Shown: piece by piece, positions 35,519-44,520 of the stretch
Layout of the letters: each line of letters opens with the position of its first letter
How positions within the stretch are numbered: position 1 is the first letter of the stretch
Assembly: GCA_020636405.1 (NCBI GenBank)
Contig: JACJXW010000004.1
Coordinates: 620,001 to 684,000, forward strand
DNA from: Lewinellaceae bacterium
GTDB taxonomy: Bacteria; Bacteroidota; Bacteroidia; Chitinophagales; Saprospiraceae
Length of the DNA: 64,000 nucleotides
Direction of reading: 5' to 3'
The notes under the pieces: generated by a model
Told to the model about the DNA's origin: nothing
Database searches by the model: none
Seen by the model: only the letters and a program-made list of their open reading frames with translations
Program-made: the position numbers and the translations under genes

Positions 35519-35691
35519 TTCGGGATTCGAGAATCACGAATCCACAAGTCAACGAATCACGAATCCACGAATCCACGAATCACGAATCCACGAATCACGA
35601 ATCACGAATCCACGAATCACGAATCACGAATCCACGAATCACGAATCCACGAATCACGAATCCACGAATCCACGAATCACGAATCCCTCTT
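35519..35691. repeat. 7/8-bp word array (CGAATCA / CGAATCCA)
   Basis: After a short inverted left arm (ATTCGGGATTCGAG, 35518-35531), CGAATCA and CGAATCCA alternate irregularly for about twenty copies to 35690. The words are close to those at 27881-27996. The stop codon of xerD (TGA, 35677-35679 on the minus strand) and the two codons before it lie inside the array. Confidence 0.9.
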
Positions 35692-36597
35692 CCGGTTCCT
35701 TGGGTGGTACAACATCAGGGTCTGCCGCAGGAAGTCTGTATCCAGGTGGGTATAGATCTCGGTAGTGATGATAGATTCATGGCCCAGCATATCCTGCACC
35801 GCTTTCAGATCGGCCCCGCCTTCTATGAGGTGGGTGGCGAAAGAGTGGCGAAACGTATGAGGGCTGACGTTTTTTTCTATTCCAGCTGCTAATGCGGCCT
35901 CTTTGACGACATTAAAAACCATGACCCGGCTGAGGCCCCGGCCCCGCCGGTTGAGGAAGAGGGTATCCTCGTGCCCTTTCTGGATATTCATTTGCCGGCG
36001 GCGATCGGTTTTCGCATACAGTTGTATGTGTTTGATGGCTTCTTCTCCAATGGGGACGATCCGTTCTTTGTTTCCTTTACCGACTACCTTGATAAAACCA
36101 ATATCCAGAAACAAGTTCGACAGGCGAAGGCCGGTCAATTCGCTTACGCGCAAGCCACAGGCGTAAAGGGTTTCCAGCATGGCCCGGTTGCGGGTGCCCT
36201 GGGGATGGCTCAGGTCAATGGCGGCCAGGATCTGCTGTATCTCCTCGTAGGAAAGCACCTCCGGTATCTTGCGGGCCAGGCGGGGCCCGTCGACCAGTTC
36301 GGTGGGGTCGGATTCGGTGAGGTTTTCCAGGATGAGGTATTTGTAAAAGGTTTTCAAAGCAGAGATCAGCCGGGCTTGGGAGCGGGCGGCCAGGCCCAGG
36401 TTGTTTAGCCAGAGAAGGAATTCTTCCAGTTGGGGCGTACTTATTTCCAGCGGGGAGCAGGAATGGCCTTTGAGCTTTAAAAACTGCTGCAGCTTGTCCA
36501 GGTCGGCTAAATAAGCCTGAGCGGTATTGAGGGAAAGAGACCGCTCTAGCAACAGGTATGCTTCAAATCCTTTAATATAGGGTATCCAACTTTGCAT
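35677..36597 (-). CDS. xerD: Tyrosine recombinase XerD
   Basis: This 306-residue recombinase resolves chromosome dimers at dif sites with XerC. The N-terminal SAM-like domain (residues 1-95) is followed by the catalytic domain with LYACGLRVSELTGLRLSNLF (first Arg), HTFRHSFATHLIEGG (HxxR), LGHESIITTEIYTHLD (His and nucleophile Tyr). Length is normal. The final residues RDS and the stop codon are supplied by the adjoining word array, so the array has grown into, or has replaced, the original end of the gene. Confidence 0.95.
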   Translation of the reverse strand: MQSWIPYIKGFEAYLLLERSLSLNTAQAYLADLDKLQQFLKLKGHSCSPLEISTPQLEEFLLWLNNLGLAARSQARLISALKTFYKYLILENLTESDPTELVDGPRLARKIPEVLSYEEIQQILAAIDLSHPQGTRNRAMLETLYACGLRVSELTGLRLSNLFLDIGFIKVVGKGNKERIVPIGEEAIKHIQLYAKTDRRRQMNIQKGHEDTLFLNRRGRGLSRVMVFNVVKEAALAAGIEKNVSPHTFRHSFATHLIEGGADLKAVQDMLGHESIITTEIYTHLDTDFLRQTLMLYHPRNRKRDS

Positions 36598-36775
36598 TAT
36601 TCAAAAGTAATGAACTGAAAACATCGAAAAACGTGTCTCACTTTCACATTCCATCTCAGAGGAGGCCCGGGCTGGTGCGGAAACCGTGGGAATGTCCCCT
36701 GCCCGCAAAAAGGGCTGTGGCCTGGTGTCCGCCCTCAAAAAAAAATTAATAACTTGCAATCTTAAAAAATTTAAT

Positions 36776-38341
36776 ATGCAAATCAGAACCGTCTGCTTAT
36801 TATTCCTCACTTTTATCGCGCTTGTTCAATCTTCAGCCCAGTCCAACCGTGCAGACCTGTTTTTCACTCCCGAGAAGGCGGCAGGATGGCAGTCATCGGC
36901 CATAGCCATCCCCCTGCAAGAGCCGGAGCCGTTCATAGCTGTGTCACTGGCCTGGAAGGGAGAGAACCGAAGCATTGACGTTCGTTTCTCTCCGGATGGA
37001 CAGGAATGGAAAGGCTGGTCCACTCTTCACCTGGACCCTCATGGTGAACAAAGCCCGGAACGTTATGTCAGCGAGCTGTATTTTGCGGATGCCGATAGCC
37101 GTTATCTTCAATTCAGGGCAACTGGCCCGATCGAGCACCTGCAGGCCCACTTTTACGATCCCGGCAAAACAGAGGAAAAAGAAAGCGACAACAATGAACC
37201 AGTTGGCTTACGTGGCCCGGAATTCTGCCCTTGCCCGCAACCTTCCTATCAAGATAGGAGCGACTGGTGCCCCGATGGTTCCTGCCCGCCCAATTCCTCC
37301 CCCGATTTTACGAGTGTCACTCACCTGATCGTTCACCATTCCGCCGGCGCCAATACCGCAACGGATTGGGCAGCGGTGGTACGCTCAATATGGGATTTTC
37401 ACGTCATCACCCGAGGGTGGTCCGATATCGGTTACAACTGGCTGGTAGCCCCCACCGGTGTGGTTTATGAAGGACGTGGAGACGGGATACTCGGCGCGCA
37501 CTTCTGTGGTACCAACGGAGGGACTATGGGGGTCTGTATGATGGGCGATTTTACCAATATAACACCTACCGCCAATGCACTGGATGCCCTCAAAGAATTG
37601 TTGGCCTGGAAAGCCTGTGATGCGAATATCAACCCTTTGGGCAAGGCATTCCATCCCTCTTCCAACCTGACGCTTGACAATATCTCCGGCCATCGCGACG
37701 GTTGTGCTACGGCTTGCCCGGGTGATTCTTTCTATCCGATGCTGGGTGATGTTCGGGATGCGGTAGCCGGCCACATCGCCAGTTCCTGCGCAGCTATTTC
37801 ACCTCCAAGCCAACTCACGGCAACGGCTATAAGTGAAACAGAGGCCTTACTGGAATGGAATGATGTTTCGGAAAACGAGACGGCCTTCCTCATCGAACGT
37901 TCTCTGACGTTCAATGGAGGGTATGAGCAGGTCGCTACGGTAGGAGAGAACGTCGTTTCCTATAATGATACCGGGCTGGAGCCACAGTTGGGTTACTACT
38001 ATCGCATCCGCTCGGCCAATGAACAGGATACTTCCGAATACAGCAATAAGGCTTTCGTATTCACTCAGGTCGTCGGACTGGATGGGCCGTTGGGGCCACA
38101 GTATGTCCGCTTGTCTCCCAATCCTACCCGCGGACAACTGACTGTTATCCTGGAGAGCGATCTGAGCGGCACGGTACAACTTCGCCTGTTTGATGCTGCC
38201 GGCCGCCAGTCCTGGAATGCCGAAATGCAAGGCGGGCAGTGGACGCTGGAAGTGCCGATGAGCAACTTGCCAGCGGGGCTGTACCTGTTGCAATTGCAGC
38301 ACGATGGGATTACAGCGGCCTACAAGGTAGTCCGGGAATAA
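36776..38341 (+). CDS. Secreted N-acetylmuramoyl-L-alanine amidase with T9SS domain
   Basis: This 521-residue protein has a signal peptide (MQIRTVCLLFLTFIALVQSS-AQ), a lectin-like or jelly-roll N-terminal part, and a peptidoglycan recognition/amidase_2 domain: HLIVHHSAGANTATDWAAVV, IGYNWLVAPTGVVYEGRGDG and ISGHRDGCATACPGDSFYPM, with the zinc ligands His and Cys. A fibronectin type III domain follows, then a type A sorting domain (VRLSPNPTRGQLTVILESD, LPAGLYLLQL). It probably cuts cell-wall peptides of other bacteria at the cell surface. Confidence 0.92.
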   Translation: MQIRTVCLLFLTFIALVQSSAQSNRADLFFTPEKAAGWQSSAIAIPLQEPEPFIAVSLAWKGENRSIDVRFSPDGQEWKGWSTLHLDPHGEQSPERYVSELYFADADSRYLQFRATGPIEHLQAHFYDPGKTEEKESDNNEPVGLRGPEFCPCPQPSYQDRSDWCPDGSCPPNSSPDFTSVTHLIVHHSAGANTATDWAAVVRSIWDFHVITRGWSDIGYNWLVAPTGVVYEGRGDGILGAHFCGTNGGTMGVCMMGDFTNITPTANALDALKELLAWKACDANINPLGKAFHPSSNLTLDNISGHRDGCATACPGDSFYPMLGDVRDAVAGHIASSCAAISPPSQLTATAISETEALLEWNDVSENETAFLIERSLTFNGGYEQVATVGENVVSYNDTGLEPQLGYYYRIRSANEQDTSEYSNKAFVFTQVVGLDGPLGPQYVRLSPNPTRGQLTVILESDLSGTVQLRLFDAAGRQSWNAEMQGGQWTLEVPMSNLPAGLYLLQLQHDGITAAYKVVRE

Positions 38342-38539
38342 ACCTGGCTGGTTTTTTGATTCGGCACCGAATAGGTTCTCCAAATCCCGGAATTACTTTG
38401 TATCTTACTTCTTCAACCATTAAGCTGTCTGGCTGAAGATGCCGTTTGAGGCAACATCCGGTTGCAAGATCAGGCCTCCGGTTGGCCAAAGAAGTGTTGA
38501 AACCATATATCAATAACGATAATTATCAAAAGGATAACT

Positions 38540-39289
38540 ATGAAAAATCTCAACTGGATGATTTTCGCCGCTTTAGCGCTGGTGTTATCTGCGTGTAATA
38601 AAGCGGAGGAGCCTGCTGGAGAAGATCTGCTCGTTCTGGAAATCGCTACTGCTACCGAACGGGCTACGGTAGAGCCGGAAGCCCTTCCGCGCCCGATCCA
38701 GGCCTACGTTGAAGAAGTACTTTTCGATACCTACCTGGAAACGGCATTCCTTGTCTCTGGCAAGGGGTATGAACTCAACCTGGGCAGCGGAGAGAACCTT
38801 TTCTTTGACCTGAACAGCAACCTGCTGGAGTTTCGCGGCCCGGAAGATCCCCGGCTCGGCCCTAACGGCCCCCATGGGCCCTGCTATCGCCCGGGCTCCT
38901 TTGGCAACCCTGTGGCCCTGGAACGCCTGCCCAATGCCGTTACACGGTATATCAATGCCAATTATCCGGACAACGAGATCCGGCGTGCTTCGGTGAGGAG
39001 TGGTTATTTTATCGTCGCTATCGATGTTCCTGCTTTGCTTTTGTTTGACTCGGAGGGGCGCTTTGTTGAAGCGCTCAGCCCGATCCGCCATTGCCAGGAC
39101 TGTCGGCCGGTTGATCTCGCGCAGCTGCCCGGGAGCATCCCCGCCTACATCCGGGCCAACTACAATTATACCACTTTCCGTCAGGCGTGTGCCCGTTCAG
39201 GACGGATAGCCGTTTGGCTTACGCATCCCGGAGGCCGCATCATTCTGGTCTTTGGCCGGGAGGGAAATCTGCTCTTTGTACGGGAGTAA
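38540..39289 (+). CDS. PepSY-like repeat lipoprotein
   Basis: This 249-residue protein starts MKNLNWMIFAALALVLSACN, a lipoprotein signal. The mature part contains three similar units, each an alpha helix with PxxIQAYVEEVLFDTYLETA, PNAVTRYINANYPDNEIRRA or PGSIPAYIRANYNYTTFRQA, followed by beta strands ending in an LLFDSEGRF-like turn. This is the Bacteroidota PepSY-like periplasmic fold. Two cysteine pairs occur (HCQDC among them). Function unknown. Confidence 0.75.
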   Translation: MKNLNWMIFAALALVLSACNKAEEPAGEDLLVLEIATATERATVEPEALPRPIQAYVEEVLFDTYLETAFLVSGKGYELNLGSGENLFFDLNSNLLEFRGPEDPRLGPNGPHGPCYRPGSFGNPVALERLPNAVTRYINANYPDNEIRRASVRSGYFIVAIDVPALLLFDSEGRFVEALSPIRHCQDCRPVDLAQLPGSIPAYIRANYNYTTFRQACARSGRIAVWLTHPGGRIILVFGREGNLLFVRE

Positions 39290-39856
39290 CAGAATAGTTT
39301 TGAATATTCAAGCTCCTGAAATTGAAGAATGATTAAATAATCCTGATCTTTAAGGATACAGAGCCGATGGGGATGATAAAAATCCGGGCAACACCAAAAT
39401 TTTTGGCGCCGGAGATACGTTAAGCAATCAGTATCGGAAGAGAGGGCTCTTTGAGATATGATAAAGATTTAGTTTTCATAGCTTTATATTTTTATGGTAG
39501 CCCTGTCTTCTCGATAGGGCTCTTTTTTTTATTTGAAAAGAATCACATGGGGCTAATGGCCCCGTTAACGAACCAAATTCGCACCAGGAGCCCTATCTGA
39601 TGCGGAACAGAAAAATGAACGGCCTTTGGATGGCCTGTCTAATGAATACGAATGGAAAGGAAGTATGAAGAACAAAATTGCTAACTGCCTGTCTCGTCTT
39701 TTATGCTCAGTTAATTGATCTCAAAAAAAAAGTTTGCTTTTCTGACCGCGTTTCGGATTCCCGGACCGTTACCTTAACGAATATACAACGTCTAACACAA
39801 CGCTATAAAACGCAAAAAACCATTACAACAATTTACCTAACAAAATCCAATTCCTT
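39290..39856. other. 567 bp gap: terminator and two tiny ORFs
   Basis: AGCCCT (39499-39504) and AGGGCT (39516-39521) followed by a run of eight T (39523-39530) form a clear terminator, 210 bp past the lipoprotein gene, so either the transcript is long or an unannotated RNA precedes it. Two 17-residue ORFs, 39615-39668 and 39665-39718, overlap by ATGA and follow purine-rich stretches. Neither resembles a known peptide. GGGGC/GCCCC makes a small hairpin near 39550. Confidence 0.5.
39499..39530 (+). terminator. Rho-independent terminator
   Basis: The 6-bp stem AGCCCT/AGGGCT with an 11-base loop is followed by CTTTTTTTT. It is the only strong terminator between the PepSY-like lipoprotein gene and the next lipoprotein gene. 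Confidence 0.75.
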
Positions 39857-40819
39857 ATGACAAAGTTTTTTCTGAAACTCTCAGGCTTGGCCTTCGTCTT
39901 GGCGCTCCTCATTGCAACCGGCTGTAATACAGATGATCCCATCATCGACAATCCGCTCGGCCCGGAAATTTCTCTTGGCAGCGGTGACCTGGAACTCCTG
40001 GAAGGAGAGGCCTTTTCGGTTTCCATTACTGTAGCCCCTGGAGATAACCCGCTGAGTTCTCTGAGACTGCTGGTAGGTGGCGCTTCTGTTCCCGCAGCGA
40101 GCATTTCCGACTACGTTACCAAGATCACTTCCGGAGGGGAAGATATTCTGCAGCAAAACCCGCTGGGTATCGACGCCAGCCGGGAGAATGGTGCAACTTA
40201 TGTTTATGAAATGGTTCCTTTCGGCCAGTTGGAGGGCGAAACGGTATCCTACTCTTTCGAAGTAACGGATAAGGCCCAGGAAAAAGCCTCCGTATCCTTT
40301 GATATTACGATCGTAGCGCCTCCGGGCACCCCGATCGAGAAAGAGATCTCCGGCGCTCTGCTCAACCAGGCCGGCCCCGCCGGTACCGGCGGCCTTGACC
40401 TCGATGCCGGCACCGGCACTGGCAGCAACGCTGCTGAAGCTGAGATCCAGGATGAAGGTATCGACCTGAACCTTTCTACAGCCAACAACTGGCGCCGCCA
40501 GATCTCCGCGGTAGATGCCAATGGCGTTTCTCTCCGCACTCCTGACCTGACTAAATTGCCGGAAAACTTCAGCTTCGAGAACATCACCATCAAGGAGCAG
40601 ATCAAAGAAGCTTACGACACCGGGCTGGCTCTGGCGGGCAGCGATGCCGCCTGTAACTGTTCGGACGACGTCTCCGGCGAAGAGGTAAGCGAACCGGTAG
40701 AGGTTGGCGATATGTTTGTCGTCAAGAAAGGGGATGTCTACTACATCATCGTTGCGACAGCCGTAAATGTAACAGACGGCAACAACAATGATAGTTACCA
40801 GTTCGACATCAAGTACTAA
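39857..40819 (+). CDS. Hypothetical surface lipoprotein
   Basis: This 320-residue protein begins MTKFFLKLSGLAFVLALLIA-TGC, a lipoprotein signal. An immunoglobulin-like beta domain follows (DLELLEGEAFSVSITVAPGD, VSYSFEVTDKAQEKASVSFD), then a glycine/alanine-rich segment (GTGGLDLDAGTGTGSNAAEA) and a C-terminal module (VEVGDMFVVKKGDVYYIIVA). The family is not recognised. A strong terminator follows the stop codon, and the long AT-rich leader (39720-39850) probably carries its promoter. Confidence 0.75.
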   Translation: MTKFFLKLSGLAFVLALLIATGCNTDDPIIDNPLGPEISLGSGDLELLEGEAFSVSITVAPGDNPLSSLRLLVGGASVPAASISDYVTKITSGGEDILQQNPLGIDASRENGATYVYEMVPFGQLEGETVSYSFEVTDKAQEKASVSFDITIVAPPGTPIEKEISGALLNQAGPAGTGGLDLDAGTGTGSNAAEAEIQDEGIDLNLSTANNWRRQISAVDANGVSLRTPDLTKLPENFSFENITIKEQIKEAYDTGLALAGSDAACNCSDDVSGEEVSEPVEVGDMFVVKKGDVYYIIVATAVNVTDGNNNDSYQFDIKY

Positions 40820-40850
40820 GAGATAGCGCCTGACTAGAGTTAGGCAACCC

Positions 40851-40888
40851 AAGAGCATAGTTCCTTCCGGAGCTATGCTCTTTTTTTT
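40851..40888 (+). terminator. Terminator of the 39857-40819 lipoprotein gene
   Basis: AAGAGCATAG (40851-40860) and CTATGCTCTT (40873-40882) form an exact 10-bp stem with a 12-base loop, followed by six more T. Confidence 0.9.
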
Positions 40889-40911
40889 GCAATTTTGCAC
40901 TGCTCCCGGCG

Positions 40912-40942
40912 TTTTATGGAGGGCCCCGGATTATTATCTTTG
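40912..40942 (+). promoter_or_regulatory. Promoter before the 40979 gene
   Basis: TATCTTTG (40935-40942) exactly fits the -7 consensus TAnnTTTG, with a weaker TTTA about 20 bases upstream (40912-40915). The start codon is 37 bases downstream. Confidence 0.5.
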
Positions 40943-40978
40943 TGGGCAAAACCGATCAAAGAACCACAATACTGCAAT

Positions 40979-41560
40979 ATGATGCGAAAATTACTTCTTC
41001 CCCTGCTGCTGCTCTCTATTCCCTTGTTGTTGCCGGCTCAATGCAAATACGCCATCGATGAGGTCGACCCTTTTGACAGCACCCGCCTGGTCATGTCGCA
41101 GCCGCTCTCGGTCGGCAATTATATCCCCAGCCTGTTCGAAACGACAAAAGGCCCCAAGATCATCGACGAGGCCAAAATGGTGTTCAGCCATTCTGAAAGC
41201 GACCAGGACAGCATCAATTCCTTTTTTCTCACCATCGTAGCGCCGGAATACAATTATCATCCCATCGAAGCAGGAAAAAACGTCTTACTGGCCTTTGCCG
41301 ATTCTACCGTTATCGCTTTGCAGAACTTTCCCGACCGCGGCACTTTCAACTCCGATACCAACATGCGCATGTATCAACACACCTGCATTGTCCCTCTCGA
41401 TATTTTCTACCGCATGACCTATTCGGAAGTGGTGGCGATCCGCATCCGGTATGATAATAAAAAGCGCACCATCTTGCTCTCCAAAGCTCAACAGAAGGCG
41501 CTGAAAGCGGCTGTACAATGTGTGGGAGAGGCAGTAGGCTTTATGCCGAATAAGCCGTAG
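40979..41560 (+). CDS. Hypothetical secreted protein
   Basis: This 193-residue protein starts MMRKLLLPLLLLSIPLLLPA-Q, a signal peptide. The mature part (CKYAIDEVDPFDSTRLVMSQ, FSHSESDQDSINSFFLTIVA, NVLLAFADSTVIALQNFPDR) is beta-rich. I do not recognise the family. A promoter-like TATCTTTG lies 37 bases upstream and a word array follows the stop codon. Confidence 0.7.
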   Translation: MMRKLLLPLLLLSIPLLLPAQCKYAIDEVDPFDSTRLVMSQPLSVGNYIPSLFETTKGPKIIDEAKMVFSHSESDQDSINSFFLTIVAPEYNYHPIEAGKNVLLAFADSTVIALQNFPDRGTFNSDTNMRMYQHTCIVPLDIFYRMTYSEVVAIRIRYDNKKRTILLSKAQQKALKAAVQCVGEAVGFMPNKP

Positions 41561-41600
41561 GGGAGCATGAGGAGAGGGCTTTGGTTGCTGGTTTTGGGAG

Positions 41601-41722
41601 TTCTGAAGTTTCTGGGTTTCTCCCCACGTCCCCACGTCCCCACGTCCCCTCATCCCCACGTCCCCACGTCCCCACGTCCCCACGTCCCCACGTCCCCACG
41701 TTTCTGAAGTTTCTGGGTTTCT
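41601..41722. repeat. 8-bp word array (CCCCACGT) flanked by a 21-bp direct repeat
   Basis: About ten copies of CCCCACGT, one variant (CCCCTCAT), fill 41622-41700. The array is bounded on both sides by exact 21-bp direct copies (41601-41621 and 41702-41722) that start TTCTGAAGTT and end GGGTTTCT. The outer sequence is G/T-rich. The direct repeats resemble the traces of an insertion or slippage event. Beyond it, 41723-41900 shows no gene. Confidence 0.9.
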
Positions 41723-41911
41723 GGAGTGTTCAAAGTTCCGTGTTCTACGTTCCCGGTTGCGCTCAAAATTAGCCACTCCCTGGTACACTATCTGAGACCG
41801 GTTTTTTCTCTTTATAGAATAATGGTAACCATTCATCGAAAAAGAGCGTCTTATTCGTAGACGCCAGGTACTTGTTTATAGATGTTACCTTGTCTTTTTG
41901 AGTACCTTGTA

Positions 41912-41942
41912 TTGCATAGTACTTTATTTGCCCCTATATTTG
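41912..41942 (+). promoter_or_regulatory. Promoter of the PadR gene, probably leaderless
   Basis: TTG (41912-41914) is followed after 20 bases by TATATTTG (41935-41942), an exact -7 match. The PadR start codon at 41948 falls where the transcript should begin, so the mRNA is probably leaderless or nearly so. Confidence 0.65.
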
Positions 41943-41947
41943 CATAC

Positions 41948-42310
41948 ATGAAAACGAATGAATTGAAAAAGATCAGGACACAGATGGCCAGGCAAATGCG
42001 AAGGGGCGTCTTAGAGCTCTGCATCCTGTCTATCGTTTCGGAGAAGGAGGCCTATCCTTCCGATATCATCAGGGAATTGAAGGCTTCGGAGCTGATCGTT
42101 GTGGAAGGTACCCTCTATCCACTGCTCAGCCGCATGAAAGACCAGGGCCTGCTGCAGTACAACTGGCAGGAATCCTCCATGGGGCCGCCCCGCAAGTATT
42201 ATTCTATAACCGATTCCGGGCGGGATTTTCTTAAGAGCCTGCTGGAGACTTGGGAGCAGCTCGTAGAAGCAGTCAATCGATCAACAAAAAACATCTCGAC
42301 TAATGAATAA
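41948..42310 (+). CDS. PadR-family transcriptional regulator
   Basis: This 120-residue protein has the PadR winged-helix domain: QMRRGVLELCILSIVSEKEA, YPSDIIRELKASELIVVEGT, LYPLLSRMKDQGLLQYNWQE, and GPPRKYYSITDSGRDFLKSL. PadR-type regulators often control the neighbouring membrane protein gene in response to envelope stress. Here the next gene, a PspC/DUF2807 membrane protein, overlaps its end by 8 bp, a common Bacteroidota arrangement. Confidence 0.95.
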   Translation: MKTNELKKIRTQMARQMRRGVLELCILSIVSEKEAYPSDIIRELKASELIVVEGTLYPLLSRMKDQGLLQYNWQESSMGPPRKYYSITDSGRDFLKSLLETWEQLVEAVNRSTKNISTNE

Positions 42311-44444
42311 GGTACAGCATATCAATCTAGGCGGATTACCCTTCACCATTGATGAAGACGCCTATGAACATCTCCGGGGTTACCTGGAGACGATCCATCG
42401 TCACTTCATGGGGTCCGAAGGGTACGAAGAGATCACCAACGACATTGAGGGCAGGATGGCGGAACTCTTCCAGGAAAGCCTGGGCGAACGCAACACCATC
42501 ATTACCCTGAAGGAAGTAAAAGACGCCATCGTTGTCATGGGAACTCCTGAGGATTTTGGCGCCGAACCGCTCGAGGAAGAACCGCAACCACGTTCTTCAT
42601 CGAGCAGCGGTTACCGCCCCGGTAAGCGTTTGTTCCGTAACCAGGAGGACGAAGTGCTCGGCGGGGTATGCTCCGGCATCGCTGCCTACTTCGGCATTGC
42701 CGACCCGCTTTGGATCCGCTTGTTGTTCATCGTGATCACCATCTCCGGCGGCTTTGGCATACCGGCCTACCTCATCTTGTGGGCCATCGTGCCCAAAGCC
42801 GAGACGGCCAGCGACCGGTTGGCCATGCGCGGGGAGCCGATCAACGCCTCCAACATCGGCAAGATCATCGAAGAAGAGTTCCAGCACATCTCCGATAAAG
42901 TGTCTGAACTGGGCAGCGAACTGGGCGGTAAAAAAAAAGAGTTTAGTGCATCGGGCGGAGCCAATGCGCTCGGAGATGCGCTCCGAAAGGGCGTAAGCAT
43001 CATCGGACAAGTATTGAAGGCCCTGGTTGAAGTGGTCCTCAAGCTTTGGAAACCCTTACTGGTCCTCATCGGAGGCGCTCTGATCCTCGCCTTTGCCATC
43101 GCCTGGATCACCACTGTTGGCAGCGTCGTTTTCGCCTGGCCGCTCTTTGAGTTCTTTTCACCCGAACCTCCATTTTTATCCATACTGGGCGCCTTCAACC
43201 TGCTCATCATTATTGGCATGATGTTGCTCGCTCTTGTATTGACTATCACCCGACTATTATATGGCACCCGTATGAGCCCCCCCTGGCGGGCCGGTTTGAT
43301 GGCATTCTGGGTACTCAACATCATCAGCTTGTTTGTTGTGTTGCCCATGTTTGCCCGCCAATTCGCCCAGGAAGGAGAGATCACCCGACAGCTAAGCCTG
43401 GAAGCTATTCCCACTGATACGCTACACCTAAGTATGGGGGAAAGCTTCCACGGCGACAGCTGGTTCCAAATGGACGAACTGAAGCTGGTCAACGACCAAC
43501 TCATCAGCAATGAGGTCAACCTGTACATCGAAAAAGCGGAAGGGCAAGAGTTTGAACTGACTGAAGTAAACAAGGCCCGCGGTTATTCATTTAATACCGC
43601 AGAGAGCCTGGCACAGGCCATCTTTTACGAACCACAACAGCAGGGGAATCAACTTACCCTCCCGGCCTACTTCGCTATCCCCAAAGGAGAGAAATGGCGG
43701 GCTCAGGAAGTAAAGTTATACCTGAAAGTGCCTGTCGGAAAGTCCATTTTCATCAATGGGAATGTCTACGACTACGTACGCCGGATCAACAAGGCCGATG
43801 ACGACGTCTACCTCTACCGAAACCCCGATCAGGTGTGGACCATGACCGAGGAAGGTTTGGTCTGCAATGCGTGCACCGGCGATGAAGAGGAGGAAGGCCT
43901 TTCCTTCGAAGACTTTTCCAGGATCAGCATCGAAGGGCCGATCAAGGTGGACATTGAAAAGGGAGACGAATACTCCGTGCAGTTGTCCGGCCGTTCCGAT
44001 CTGGTCAAGCAGGTAGAAATGGAACAACTCGATAACCGCCTGATGGTTTCCTCCGGCCTGAAGCGCTCCTCTTCACCCATACGGCTTACCATCATCCTGC
44101 CGGAGTTGCAGGAGTTGGAAGCTGGATCAACAGATGACATCCGTATCGACGGCTTCAACGGAGGCGCCCTGCAACTCACCCTTAGCGGCAGACAAGAGAT
44201 CAAAGCCGATGTAACCATCGATTCCCTCATTCTGATACAGGAAGGAGGGAATGAGGTGGATCTTCGCGGCAGTTATACCTTTTTGAAGGCTTCTTTATCC
44301 GGGGATGCAAAACTGGATGCAGAGAAGTCCGATGTATCCGAAGCCGATATCACCGCTGCCGGGGCAAGTAGAGTAAAGTTGGGCGCCGTGTCGAAACTGA
44401 CGCAGCAGGTGGAAGAGGGAAGTACGGTCACCTTTGAGCAATAA
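42303..44444 (+). CDS. PspC-domain membrane protein with C-terminal DUF2807
   Basis: This 713-residue protein has an N-terminal cytoplasmic region (residues 1-105), a PspC domain (RLFRNQEDEVLGGVCSGIAA, YFGIADPLWIRLLFIVITIS, GGFGIPAYLILWAIVPKAE), four or five membrane segments (for example PLLVLIGGALILAFAIAWIT), and an extracytoplasmic C-terminal part ending in a DUF2807 beta-helix (VDIEKGDEYSVQLSGRSDL, LSGDAKLDAEKSDVSEADI). It probably senses or stabilises the inner membrane and is regulated by the overlapping PadR gene. Confidence 0.92.
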   Translation: MNKVQHINLGGLPFTIDEDAYEHLRGYLETIHRHFMGSEGYEEITNDIEGRMAELFQESLGERNTIITLKEVKDAIVVMGTPEDFGAEPLEEEPQPRSSSSSGYRPGKRLFRNQEDEVLGGVCSGIAAYFGIADPLWIRLLFIVITISGGFGIPAYLILWAIVPKAETASDRLAMRGEPINASNIGKIIEEEFQHISDKVSELGSELGGKKKEFSASGGANALGDALRKGVSIIGQVLKALVEVVLKLWKPLLVLIGGALILAFAIAWITTVGSVVFAWPLFEFFSPEPPFLSILGAFNLLIIIGMMLLALVLTITRLLYGTRMSPPWRAGLMAFWVLNIISLFVVLPMFARQFAQEGEITRQLSLEAIPTDTLHLSMGESFHGDSWFQMDELKLVNDQLISNEVNLYIEKAEGQEFELTEVNKARGYSFNTAESLAQAIFYEPQQQGNQLTLPAYFAIPKGEKWRAQEVKLYLKVPVGKSIFINGNVYDYVRRINKADDDVYLYRNPDQVWTMTEEGLVCNACTGDEEEEGLSFEDFSRISIEGPIKVDIEKGDEYSVQLSGRSDLVKQVEMEQLDNRLMVSSGLKRSSSPIRLTIILPELQELEAGSTDDIRIDGFNGGALQLTLSGRQEIKADVTIDSLILIQEGGNEVDLRGSYTFLKASLSGDAKLDAEKSDVSEADITAAGASRVKLGAVSKLTQQVEEGSTVTFEQ

Positions 44445-44490
44445 AGATCTGGAAATTCTAATATGCTGTTAACCGATATTCACATTTCGG

Positions 44491-44520
44491 ACGGGCCACC
44501 TAAAGTGGCCCGTTTTGTTT
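44491..44520 (+). terminator. Terminator after the PspC gene
   Basis: ACGGGCCAC (44491-44499) and GTGGCCCGT (44505-44513) form an exact 9-bp stem with loop CTAAA, followed by TTTGTTTT. It ends the PadR/PspC operon 46 bp after the stop codon. Confidence 0.9.
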
